NCBI GenBank assembly: GCA_963734725.1
Contig: CAVTIX010000021.1
Coordinates: 186,001-250,000 of the forward strand
Source of the DNA: DASXKD01 sp963734725
Lineage (GTDB): Bacteria; Actinomycetota; Actinomycetes; Streptosporangiales; Streptosporangiaceae
DNA length: 64,000 nucleotides
Direction of reading: 5' to 3'
The number at the start of each line of letters is the position of its first letter. The first letter of the stretch is position 1. The notes beneath the pieces are model-generated. The model had not been told where the DNA came from and ran no database searches. It was given only the letters and a program-made list of their open reading frames with translations. Shown here in pieces: positions 25,194-33,249 of this stretch. A program made the translations under genes and the position numbers.

Positions 25194-26243
25194 CTACCGG
25201 AGCAACAGGTTCTTCACGGAGATAGTGGTGCTGATCATTCCCGTGCCGTACATGAGGTCGGCCACCCGCTGCACCTGGCCCACACTCAAGAATGTCGGGT
25301 ACTGCCCGATCGTGACCAGAGACGCATCACGCGCGGACATATCCGGCAGCGTCCGCAGCACCGACTGGACGGTGCCGGGCTGGCCCGCGCTGGCCTTCGC
25401 CTCGTCGAGCGCGGCCCGGAAGCTGCGTAACGCAGCGGGATGGCCGCTGGCGAAGCTGATCGTGGCGAAGTACCCCGACAGCGGCAGGCCCGCCGTCACG
25501 CCGCTGCACGCGTCCAGCAGCTCGATGGCCCCGAGCTGGGTTTCCGCCTGCAGGATGTAGGGCTCGGTGGCCACGATCGCGCTGACCGTGTGATCGCGCA
25601 GGGCGCTGATCATGCTGCCCGGCGCCATGGCGTCCCACACCACGCTGGACGGGCTGACGCCATCGCTCTGCAAGGTCGACTCGGCCGCCAGCGTCTCGAT
25701 GTTGTAAGGAGCGGAGGTGGAGAACGGGGCGAGTTCGCGCGGCGGGGTGGCGACCACCTTGCCTTGCAGGTCCTGGGGGACCCGCACCGCCGAGCCAGGC
25801 AGCGTGAGCACCTCCATCAGGCCCGGTGTCGCGTCGTACCCGTCTGCGATCAGGCGTAACCGCCTTTGGCCCACGCGGGCCTGCATGTAGAGCAGCCCGG
25901 AGTAGTCACCGCTGATTACTTCCGCCTGGCCGCTGGTCAGCGCCCCATATGCCTCCTGGAGCGTCTGGTATGTCTGCACGGTTACGTTCAGCCCGTGCTG
26001 GGCGAATAGCCCGTCCCTGACGCCCACCTGCAGCGGGGCATTCCCGAAACCGGGGACGACCGCCACAGTGATCTGCGCGCCGCCGCCTTGTGCCTGGCCC
26101 GCCGCCTGGCCGGACGAGGTGCCCGTCCCTGGGACGTGGCAGCCCGCCGCGCATAACACTAACCAGGCCGATACCAGAGTCATGCCCGACCGGCGCGCCA
26201 TTCTGCCACGCCCGGCGCAGGCCCTAGCCACAACAAGGCCCAT
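25194..26243 (-). CDS. NMT1/THI5-like ABC substrate-binding lipoprotein
   Basis: A 349-residue solute-binding protein. The ATG at 26243 follows GGAGGAGC on the minus strand. A lipobox ends at C35 (VLCAAGC). The mature part resembles SsuA/NMT1-type proteins that bind sulfonates, pyrimidines or similar ligands: QITVAVVPGFGNAPLQVGVR, GQAEVISGDYSGLLYMQ, and VSAIVATEPYILQAETQL. No permease or ATPase follows it, so it is an orphan binding protein, as is the convergent one to its left. It lies 363 bases from the NIT-type kinase gene, which it faces divergently. Confidence 0.82.
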   Translation of the reverse strand: MGLVVARACAGRGRMARRSGMTLVSAWLVLCAAGCHVPGTGTSSGQAAGQAQGGGAQITVAVVPGFGNAPLQVGVRDGLFAQHGLNVTVQTYQTLQEAYGALTSGQAEVISGDYSGLLYMQARVGQRRLRLIADGYDATPGLMEVLTLPGSAVRVPQDLQGKVVATPPRELAPFSTSAPYNIETLAAESTLQSDGVSPSSVVWDAMAPGSMISALRDHTVSAIVATEPYILQAETQLGAIELLDACSGVTAGLPLSGYFATISFASGHPAALRSFRAALDEAKASAGQPGTVQSVLRTLPDMSARDASLVTIGQYPTFLSVGQVQRVADLMYGTGMISTTISVKNLLLR

Positions 26244-26370
26244 GAAGCTCCTCCGATAGAGCGATAAGCACGACTCACGGCATCCCGGCAATTCCTAAGA
26301 AAGCTAGTAGTGCCGTGGGCGCTCCGTTTCCTGCTTAGGCTAGACGTTTGGCGTCCCCGGCGTGCCGCCG

Positions 26371-26447
26371 TCGATAAGACTGGTATGCCTAAAACGTCCC
26401 TTCGATAACGCTAGTGCCTTCTGGGCTTGTAAAGTCTCCTTAGATAA
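26371..26447. repeat. Repeated GATAA motifs upstream of the sensor kinase
   Basis: TCGATAA (26371-26377), TCGATAA (26402-26408) and AGATAA (26442-26447) recur at 31 and 40 bases within a 363-base gap that is AT-richer than the rest. GATAACGCT also occurs once upstream of the peptide-transport operon (42100-42108). The repeats may be regulator binding sites for either divergent gene; the function is inferred. Confidence 0.35.
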
Positions 26448-26606
26448 CAGTGGCAACACTTGATGTGGGTGACGCGATCAAGCGTTAGAGTGAGCCCCAG
26501 ACTCTGCTGAGGCGGCTGCGCGCGGACAGCCGGCCAGCCGGCCGGTGTTCCGGTTCCGCCGCTGCGCCCGCGGCTCAGCGGACGCCTGCTGTTTCCCGGG
26601 TGAGAG

Positions 26607-29600
26607 GTGCAGACTGTGCGGTCCAGGCGAGAGATAACGGGCAGCCCGGCCCATGATGCCATCCAGCGGTCACCGGCACTGGCGACCAGCGCATCGTTAT
26701 CGGCAGCTGCCAGCCCAAGCCAGTCCCCTGGCGAGGCATCGGCCGGTATCGGCCCGGCGCACCGCGACAGCAAATCCTCCGGCAGCACACGCTTAGCCGC
26801 CGAACCTGAGCAGAAGGCATCTCGCTACGCGCTGAAGAACTGGCGGGTGCGGTCCCGCCTGCTCCTGCTGGTCGTCTTACCGACGTTATCCGCGGTCATC
26901 TTGGGTGGCGTGGCCGTGGCCGCGTCCATCCGCAGCGCTGCCGCCTACCAGCGGGTCGAGCAGTTCTCCCGGCTAGGTGGCGAGATCACCGGCCTGATCC
27001 AGGCGCTGCAGACCGAGCGCGAGGACACCATCAGGTTCATCACCATGGGCGCGGCCGGCGGCGGCCGGGGCGCGCCGCCCGGAGAGTCAGGCCCGGAACT
27101 GACGGTCCTCGCTCAGGATGATCACGCCACCGGCGTGCTCGCCGACCGGGTGCGGAACCTAGCCGGCCACATCGGCGGCGCCTACCCCGCGGTCGCGCAG
27201 CAAGAGGCGCAGGGCGCGATCACGGCGATCGCCGGCATCCCGGCGTTACGCAGCGCCGCGACCACCACCCGGATTCCCTCCTTAGCCGTGATCCAGCAGT
27301 ACGCCGGCACGATCGACCAGCTGCTTGCGCTCGAAGATGAAATCGCCACGGGCGGCAACGACGCGGCGCTCGCCGACACGGTCCGCGTGGTGGGCCTCAT
27401 CTCCGGGATGAAGGAGGAGGTGTCGCGGGAACAGGCGATCCTCACCTCGGCCCTGACCCCGGACCTGGTGGGCGCGAACCAGTTCCAGCCCGGCCAGCTT
27501 TCCGCCCTCAACGCTGCGCAGGCGGAGCAGCAGGCCGATGTGGCACAGTTCAACCTCGCCGCGACGGGCAGCCAGCGCCGGCTCTACGACACCACCCTGT
27601 CATCCGCGCAGGCCGACCGGGCACAAGCGCAGATCCAGCAGGCGATCACGCTCGCGCTTGACGGCGGCTCGTCGGCGGAGAACCCGGCCTTCACCAACGC
27701 GGCCAGCGGTTCCGCCTACCTGGTGTCCAGCCTGCACGCGGTCGAGCAGGGGTTCATGTCGTCGATCATCGGCCAGAGCGCCTCGCAGCGGGGCAAGGCG
27801 ATCCGGTCGGCGCTCCTCGACAGCGCCGCCGTGATGCTGGTGCTGGCCCTGGCCCTGTTCTTCACCATCGCCGTGGGCAGGTCCATGACCCGGCCGCTGC
27901 GCAGGCTGCGCGCCGGAGCGCTGGAGATCGCCGGAACACGGCTGCCGGAGACGGTGCGCAAGATGAGCGAGGGCGCGGGCACGGACGAACCGCTGAAGGT
28001 CGAGCCGATCGACGTCGACTCCTCCGACGAGATCGGTGAGGTCGCCCGGGCGTTCGACCAGGTGCACCGGGAGGCGGTGCGGCTGGCCGCCAACGAGGCG
28101 GCGCTGCGCGGCAACGTCAACGCGATGTTCGTCAACCTGTCCCGCCGGTCCCAGTCCCTGGTCGAACGGCAGATCCGGCTGATCGACGACCTGGAGCAAG
28201 GCGAGCAGGACTCCGAGCGGCTGGCGAACCTGTTCCAGATGGACCACCTGGCTACCCGGATGCGCCGCAACTCAGAGAACCTGCTGGTCCTGGCCGGCCA
28301 CGAGCTGTCCCGGCAGCGCACGGAGCCGGTGCCGCTGGTGGACGTGCTGCGCGCGGCGGTCTCCGAGATCGAGCAGTACGAGCGCGTGGTCCCGAACATC
28401 CAGCCGGGCATCTCAGTCCGCGGGCAAGCGGTCACCGACGTCGTGCACCTGCTGTCCGAGCTGGCCGAGAACGCGACCACGTTCTCTCCTGCGGACACCC
28501 CGGTGAACGTTTCTGGCCACCTGCTCAACAGCGGTGGCGCGCTGCTCGACATCACCGACCAGGGCGTCGGAATGGACGCCGAGGAGATGGCCCACGCCAA
28601 CTGGCGGCTGGACAACCCCCCAGTGGTCAACGTCGCGGTGTCGCGGCGGATGGGCCTGTTCGTGGTCGCGCGGCTCGCCGCCCGGCACGGCATCCGGGTC
28701 CGGCTCCGGCCCTCCTCGCTTGGCGGGCTCACCGCGCTGGTGTGGCTCCCCGACGAAGTGATCATGTGCGAATTTCCGTCGCCGACGTTCCGCCGGTTCC
28801 AGCCGCCCGCGGCGGGCGCCGCGGACCCGGACACCCCGGGCGGGCTGGCCGGCAACGACGCGGACGGCCGTTCGGCTGCCGCGCAGGCGGTGGCGGCCGC
28901 GCGCGTGGCCCGGTTCGGGCCGGCCCGGCCGGACGCCGGGGAGGCGGACACCGATGCCGGCGCCGTCCTGGACGGGAGCGAGCTTGCCGCCGCGCCCACG
29001 GCCGGGGCGATGGCTGCCGTGCCGCTGGCCAGCAATGCCCAGGCCTTCGGCGGCGATGGCGCCGCGGCCCCGGCCACCGGCGTGCCGCACGGCAACGGGA
29101 CGCAGCCCGGTGACGGAACGCAGCCCGGTATCGGGACGCTGCCCAGCAACGGCGCGCCGCACCCGAACGGAGCGGCGCCCTTCAACGGCGTGCCGCACCC
29201 GAACGGAGCGGCGCCCGGCGACGGAACCGGGCCCGGCGACGGAACGGGGCCCGGCGACGCTGACGCGACCGGTGTGATAGTGCCTCCGGCGACGAGCATC
29301 GGCGACGAGAACAGGCTGCCGATTTTCGAGTCCGTCGAATCCGACTGGTTCCGGCGCGGCCGGCTCGGCGCGGACTGGCCGGCGCCGGTGTCCAGCGAGG
29401 CGCCGAGCCCGGCCGGCTGGTCCTCGCCCGCGGACGAAGGATGGCAGGCGGCCGGGGTGGCGCAGGCCCCGGTGTCCTCGGGCACCACGCGGGCGGGCCT
29501 GCCCAGGCGCGTGCCGATGGCGAACCTGGTGCCTGGCAGCGCCGGCGGCTCGGCGGCGCCGGCGCCGCTCCGGTCCGCGGCGCAGACCAGAGAGCGCATG

Positions 29601-29696
29601 GCGAGCTTCCAGCAAGGCATCAGGAATGCTCGCGCGGCCACCCCCTCGGACGAGGATTACCCGGGCGCCGAGGATGGCAGGGAGGAGGACCAGTGA
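26607..29696 (+). CDS. NIT-domain sensor histidine kinase (conservon CvnA-like)
   Basis: A 1029-residue membrane kinase. Residues 1-80 are a low-complexity cytoplasmic stretch, TM1 spans about 85-107, an extracellular NIT-like helical sensor runs to about 400, and TM2 is about 403-427. A HAMP segment (MTRPLRRLRAGALEIAG) follows, then a phosphoacceptor-like helix FQMDHLATRMRRNSENLLVL near 543-562, an N box LLSELAENATTFSP near 616, and DITDQGVGMDAEEM near 648. Residues 720-1029 are a disordered tail with NG/DG-rich repeats. The order kinase, roadblock, GTPase matches actinobacterial conservons, in which the kinase need not signal by classical phosphotransfer. The start is a GTG at 26607, or a second GTG at 26616 that is better spaced from GAGAGG. 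Its stop overlaps the roadblock gene by four bases. Confidence 0.87.
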   Translation: MQTVRSRREITGSPAHDAIQRSPALATSASLSAAASPSQSPGEASAGIGPAHRDSKSSGSTRLAAEPEQKASRYALKNWRVRSRLLLLVVLPTLSAVILGGVAVAASIRSAAAYQRVEQFSRLGGEITGLIQALQTEREDTIRFITMGAAGGGRGAPPGESGPELTVLAQDDHATGVLADRVRNLAGHIGGAYPAVAQQEAQGAITAIAGIPALRSAATTTRIPSLAVIQQYAGTIDQLLALEDEIATGGNDAALADTVRVVGLISGMKEEVSREQAILTSALTPDLVGANQFQPGQLSALNAAQAEQQADVAQFNLAATGSQRRLYDTTLSSAQADRAQAQIQQAITLALDGGSSAENPAFTNAASGSAYLVSSLHAVEQGFMSSIIGQSASQRGKAIRSALLDSAAVMLVLALALFFTIAVGRSMTRPLRRLRAGALEIAGTRLPETVRKMSEGAGTDEPLKVEPIDVDSSDEIGEVARAFDQVHREAVRLAANEAALRGNVNAMFVNLSRRSQSLVERQIRLIDDLEQGEQDSERLANLFQMDHLATRMRRNSENLLVLAGHELSRQRTEPVPLVDVLRAAVSEIEQYERVVPNIQPGISVRGQAVTDVVHLLSELAENATTFSPADTPVNVSGHLLNSGGALLDITDQGVGMDAEEMAHANWRLDNPPVVNVAVSRRMGLFVVARLAARHGIRVRLRPSSLGGLTALVWLPDEVIMCEFPSPTFRRFQPPAAGAADPDTPGGLAGNDADGRSAAAQAVAAARVARFGPARPDAGEADTDAGAVLDGSELAAAPTAGAMAAVPLASNAQAFGGDGAAAPATGVPHGNGTQPGDGTQPGIGTLPSNGAPHPNGAAPFNGVPHPNGAAPGDGTGPGDGTGPGDADATGVIVPPATSIGDENRLPIFESVESDWFRRGRLGADWPAPVSSEAPSPAGWSSPADEGWQAAGVAQAPVSSGTTRAGLPRRVPMANLVPGSAGGSAAPAPLRSAAQTRERMASFQQGIRNARAATPSDEDYPGAEDGREEDQ
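29080..29265 (+). repeat. Imperfect in-frame repeats in the kinase tail
   Basis: About 190 bases encode alternating short units of the type GDGTQP, PHPNGAAP and GDGTGP, including a near-duplicate PHPNGAAP pair (about 29161-29178 and 29202-29217). The unit encodes a flexible linker-like tail with no domain. Copy number may vary between strains. Confidence 0.6.
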
Positions 29697-30115
29697 GCCC
29701 GCTCACCTCTTCGGCGCAGGACCTGAACTGGCTCATCACGAATTTCGCCGAGCGGGTGCCCGCCGTGGCCCACGCGATCGTCGTCTCGGCCGACGGGTTA
29801 CCCCTGGCCTTCTCGGCCGGCTTCCCGGAGGACCGGGCCGACCAGCTGGCCGCGGTCACTTCAGGGCTGACCAGCCTCACGCAAGGCGCGGCGCGGGTCT
29901 TCGAAGCCGGCTCGGTTATCCAGACGGTCGTCGAGATGGAGGGCGGGCTGTTGCTGGTGATGACCATCAGCAACGGCGCCAGCCTCGCGGTGCTCGCCGC
30001 GTCCGATTGCGACATGGGCCTGGTGGCCTACGAGATGGCGCTGCTCGTGGAGCGGGCCGGGCGGGCTCTCACGCCCCGCCCGCGGGACGGGCTGCGGGAC
30101 GAGCGCAGAGCTTAG
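29693..30115 (+). CDS. Roadblock/LC7-domain protein (conservon CvnB-like)
   Basis: A 140-residue roadblock/LC7 protein: LNWLITNFAERVPAVAHAIV, SADGLPLAFSAGFPEDRADQ, and VVEMEGGLLLVMTISNGASL with LAASDCDMGLVAYEMALLV. In conservons it pairs with the sensor kinase and GTPase in a membrane-associated complex. The GTG overlaps the kinase stop (GTGA). The next gene is the GTPase, only 42 bases on. The DUF742 gene normally found between them in this family is absent. Confidence 0.9.
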   Translation: MSPLTSSAQDLNWLITNFAERVPAVAHAIVVSADGLPLAFSAGFPEDRADQLAAVTSGLTSLTQGAARVFEAGSVIQTVVEMEGGLLLVMTISNGASLAVLAASDCDMGLVAYEMALLVERAGRALTPRPRDGLRDERRA

Positions 30116-30157
30116 CCCTGCAGCCGGACCCATGACCCCTGCTCGAAAGGCAACTCA

Positions 30158-30757
30158 GTGGACTTCGCAAGCTGTGACCGCCTGGGTGATGACCCGGCCG
30201 AGGCGGCGATGACATCGGTGAAGATCGTCGTCGCCGGCGGCTTCGGCGTGGGCAAGACGACCTTCGTCGGGTCGGTCTCGGAGATCACCCCGCTCACCAC
30301 CGAGGCGGTGATGACCGCGGCGAGCGCCGGGGTGGATGACCTGTCCCACCTGCCGGACAAGACCACCACCACGGTGGCGATGGACTTCGGCCGGGTGACC
30401 CTGGACGCCGGCCTGATCTTGTACCTGTTCGGCACGCCCGGCCAGCACCGGTTCTGGTTCATGTGGGACGACCTCATCCAGGGCGCCATCGGCGCGGTGG
30501 TCCTGGTGGACACCCGGCGGCTGGCCGACTCCTTCCCCGCGGTCAACTACTTCGAGAACGCGGGCGTGCCATTCCTGATCGCCATCAACGGTTTCGACGG
30601 GAGGTTCCCGCACGACGCCGGCGATGTGCAGGAGGCCTTGTCGGTGAGTCCGGGCGTGCCGATCACCCGGTGCGATGCGAGACGGCGGGCCTCGACCAAG
30701 AACACGCTGATCTCCCTGGTGCAGCACGCCATGGTCAGCCAGCTGAGCACGCGCTAG
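30158..30757 (+). CDS. Small GTPase-like ATP/GTP-binding protein (conservon CvnD-like)
   Basis: A 199-residue P-loop protein: MTSVKIVVAGGFGVGKTTFV (G1), VAMDFGRVTLDAGLILYLFG with FGTPGQHRFWFMWDDLIQG (G3), and AINGFDGRF (G4-type, normal for this family). Conservon GTPases form a membrane-associated complex with the roadblock protein and kinase. The GTG at 30158 gives the usual MDFAS start after AAAGG. Its TAG overlaps the stop of the convergent acyltransferase gene inside a single CTAG tetramer at 30754-30757. Confidence 0.9.
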   Translation: MDFASCDRLGDDPAEAAMTSVKIVVAGGFGVGKTTFVGSVSEITPLTTEAVMTAASAGVDDLSHLPDKTTTTVAMDFGRVTLDAGLILYLFGTPGQHRFWFMWDDLIQGAIGAVVLVDTRRLADSFPAVNYFENAGVPFLIAINGFDGRFPHDAGDVQEALSVSPGVPITRCDARRRASTKNTLISLVQHAMVSQLSTR

Positions 30758-32082
30758 CGGGCGGAGCTTCCGCGCCCGGGCGGGGCCCCGACGCCCGGGC
30801 GCGGATCCGCCGGCAGGCCGGGTGCCTGCGGGGCATGCCCACGGGCCCGGGGACGGCCGGGACCGCGGACCGGCCGCAGCCAGTTACGCTCGCCCGTTGG
30901 AGCGGCGGGCGCCACGGCGCCGCGTCCGCCCCCGGCGGCGGGCCGCCGTGGCGCACGCTCGGCGCGCCGGAACACCAGCCACAGGAGCGCGAGCGCGACG
31001 GCGAACACCGGCAGCCAGGCGACCCGCTCGGCGACCCATACCCCGCGCGCGGGGGCCGTGTGCAGGCCCGGCAGCCGGCCGAACGCCAGCCCGGCGCTGG
31101 TGACCGCCAGGAAGGCGGTCTGGTGCCAGAGGAACAAGGTCATCGCCGACAGGTTGACCGTGGCGACCGCCGCCCAGGCGAGCGGGCGGCGCATCCACCG
31201 GGCCAGCGGCTCTCGCAGGAGCAGCGCCAGTCCGACCTGGGCGATGCCGAACGTCACGACGGCGAGCGTGGGCGGGTTCAGGTTCGAGATGGCGGCGCCG
31301 TTCACGCCGACCATGCTGGCCGGGTACCCCGCCCACAGGACCAGCGCCGCGGTGGCCGCGGCGCCACCGGCGAGCAGCAGTGCCGGTCCCCTGCGGCCGG
31401 GGAACGCGCCCCGGGCCCAGGCGATGCCGAGCAGGTAGGGGACCAGCCATCCCGCTACCACGTTGACCCAGCCGGCCCAGGACGGGCCGGCGAGGTCGAA
31501 CCGGACCGCGTCCGCGGCGGTGACGACGATCAGCGGGAACGCGGCGGCGAGCACGCCGAACCGGCGCACCAGGGCGACGGCCAGCGGGGTCAGCGCGGTG
31601 AGCACCGCGTACACGCCCAGGAACCACAGCGGGTCCAGCACCAGCGTGAGCACGGTGTGCAGGTCCGCCCCGGACACGCCGCCGCTCAGGTACAGTCCCG
31701 CCGCGAGCGGCGCCCAGACCGCGGCGAGCACCAGCACCGGCCGGGACAGCCGGGCCAGGCGCTGCCGCAGCCAGGAACGGTAGTCGCCACGGTAGCTGCG
31801 GGCGGCGGCGTACCCGCCGACCAGGAAGAAGATCGCGAGCGTCTGGAAGACCCAGGACACCGGGGTGAGGTAGGGCATCGTGGCCAGCGGGCTCTCGTCG
31901 TGCAGCGTGTGACCGGTCCGGCCGCTGGTCACTACCAGCGCGGTGACCAGCCAGTGGCCGAGGATGACGCCGGCGATGGCCAGCGCGCGGAGCGCGTCCA
32001 CCGCACGGTCCCGGTGCGCCGGGGTGGCGGCGTCGATCCGGGCGGCCAGCGCGCGGGCCCGGGGGATGACGTGGCCGGTCAT
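30754..32082 (-). CDS. Acyltransferase 3 family membrane protein
   Basis: A 442-residue protein with roughly ten predicted transmembrane helices and the family start DRAVDALRALAIAGVILGHW, then IFFLVGGYAAARSY and LWFLGVYAVLTALTPLAVAL. Members transfer acyl groups to extracytoplasmic sugars or peptides such as polysaccharides or antibiotics; no substrate is apparent. The C-terminus after about residue 385 is a long, proline- and glycine-rich cytoplasmic tail. It overlaps the downstream end of the DUF1023 hydrolase gene by four bases (ATGA), implying an operon with it. Confidence 0.85.
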   Translation of the reverse strand: MTGHVIPRARALAARIDAATPAHRDRAVDALRALAIAGVILGHWLVTALVVTSGRTGHTLHDESPLATMPYLTPVSWVFQTLAIFFLVGGYAAARSYRGDYRSWLRQRLARLSRPVLVLAAVWAPLAAGLYLSGGVSGADLHTVLTLVLDPLWFLGVYAVLTALTPLAVALVRRFGVLAAAFPLIVVTAADAVRFDLAGPSWAGWVNVVAGWLVPYLLGIAWARGAFPGRRGPALLLAGGAAATAALVLWAGYPASMVGVNGAAISNLNPPTLAVVTFGIAQVGLALLLREPLARWMRRPLAWAAVATVNLSAMTLFLWHQTAFLAVTSAGLAFGRLPGLHTAPARGVWVAERVAWLPVFAVALALLWLVFRRAERAPRRPAAGGGRGAVAPAAPTGERNWLRPVRGPGRPRARGHAPQAPGLPADPRPGVGAPPGRGSSAR

Positions 32083-33008
32083 CGGGTCACTCCGGCGGAG
32101 TCACCGAGCGCGATGTAGGCGAGGTTGCGCAGCGCGACGCCGCCCGGCTTGAAGTAGCCGCTGTGCCCGCCGCTGCCACAGTCGAAATGCCTGGCCCCGA
32201 ACGCGGGCGCCATCGGGTCCTGGCCGAAGCCGAGGCCGAGGAACTGGACGTGCGGCACGTTCCGGATCCAGTCGCCGGTTCCCCGGCCCGCCCACACCCG
32301 GGCGGTGGTGCGCAGCGCCCGGACAGACGAGGCGTCCATTCCCGGGCTCCCGTACACCGCGATGTCGGTGACCGGCAGGCGCGGCGCGGCCAGGCCGCAG
32401 AGCACCGATCCGTAGCTGTGGCAGAGCAGCGCGACCTGGCGGCCGTGCCCGGCCAGGTCAGCCACGAACGGCCGGAGCGCGGCCGCGCCCTGCCCGGCGT
32501 CGCCCGAGGTCATGACGGCCGGGCTGAGCGTGCTCGGGGTCGCGTAGCCCAGCCAGGCGATGACCGCGAGGCGCGCCCCGGGGTCCAGCTGGCGTGCCGC
32601 CGCCGCGAGGGCAGCGCCCCCGCCGGCGGGTGAGGCGGTGCCGCGGGAATCGAACGTCGTCAGGGATGTGTCCGAGCCGGGCACCAGGATGGCCACCCGG
32701 GTGGCCGTGGCCAGGTTGCCGAAGACCTCAACCGCCAGGCCCTGCCCGCGGGGGTTGAAGTCCAGGAACTGATGGCCGCGCATGGCCCCCAGGGAGCCGG
32801 CGAGGGCGGTGTTGCCCGCCCGGCGCGCCGCGGCGGCGGCCAGCGCGATCTGGTGTGCGTCGGCCGAGTAGCGGGCCGCGAGCGCCTTGGCCGTGAGCGC
32901 GGGCATCGGCTGGAGCCGGTCGGCCGGGGGCCTGGGGTAGACGGCGGCGGTCGTCGCGGCCAGGGCGGCGGCGATCGCCGCGATGGCGGTGATCCGGCGC
33001 AGCTTCAT
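32079..33008 (-). CDS. Exported DUF1023-type alpha/beta hydrolase
   Basis: A 309-residue protein with an N-terminal hydrophobic signal segment (ITAIAAIAAALAATTAAVYP) and a DUF1023 alpha/beta-hydrolase core: VAILVPGSDTSLTTFDSRG, and the nucleophile elbow LLCHSYGSVLCGLA with the serine in HSYGS. A histidine-containing GGHSGYFKPGGVALRN lies near the C-terminus. Actinobacterial homologues are exported enzymes of unknown substrate. The gene precedes and overlaps the acyltransferase gene; the pair suggests extracytoplasmic acyl processing, but this is inference. Confidence 0.8.
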   Translation of the reverse strand: MKLRRITAIAAIAAALAATTAAVYPRPPADRLQPMPALTAKALAARYSADAHQIALAAAAARRAGNTALAGSLGAMRGHQFLDFNPRGQGLAVEVFGNLATATRVAILVPGSDTSLTTFDSRGTASPAGGGAALAAAARQLDPGARLAVIAWLGYATPSTLSPAVMTSGDAGQGAAALRPFVADLAGHGRQVALLCHSYGSVLCGLAAPRLPVTDIAVYGSPGMDASSVRALRTTARVWAGRGTGDWIRNVPHVQFLGLGFGQDPMAPAFGARHFDCGSGGHSGYFKPGGVALRNLAYIALGDSAGVTR

Positions 33009-33249
33009 TTTCGGTGTCCTTCCTGTCCAGCGATGGGCTGACCAGGAAGTTACGGACCGCGGGCGGTCGTCCGCGTCACGCTGCGGGGCCCACTGCGCGC
33101 CTGCCCCCCAGGTGCCACGGCGGCCAGGCCGGGACGGCGCCAGCCGGCCGCGCGGGCGCGCTCCGGTACCCGCCCCCTACTCAGGTAGCGGTGCGAAAAT
33201 GCCTCTCAGGGGCCACGAAACCGGAAGCGCCGCCGCCTACGCTGGCCGT

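Noticed and set aside
25194..26300. Thiamine riboswitch before the NMT1/THI5-like gene
   Set aside because: No conserved TPP aptamer sequences such as CUGAGA were found upstream on the minus strand.
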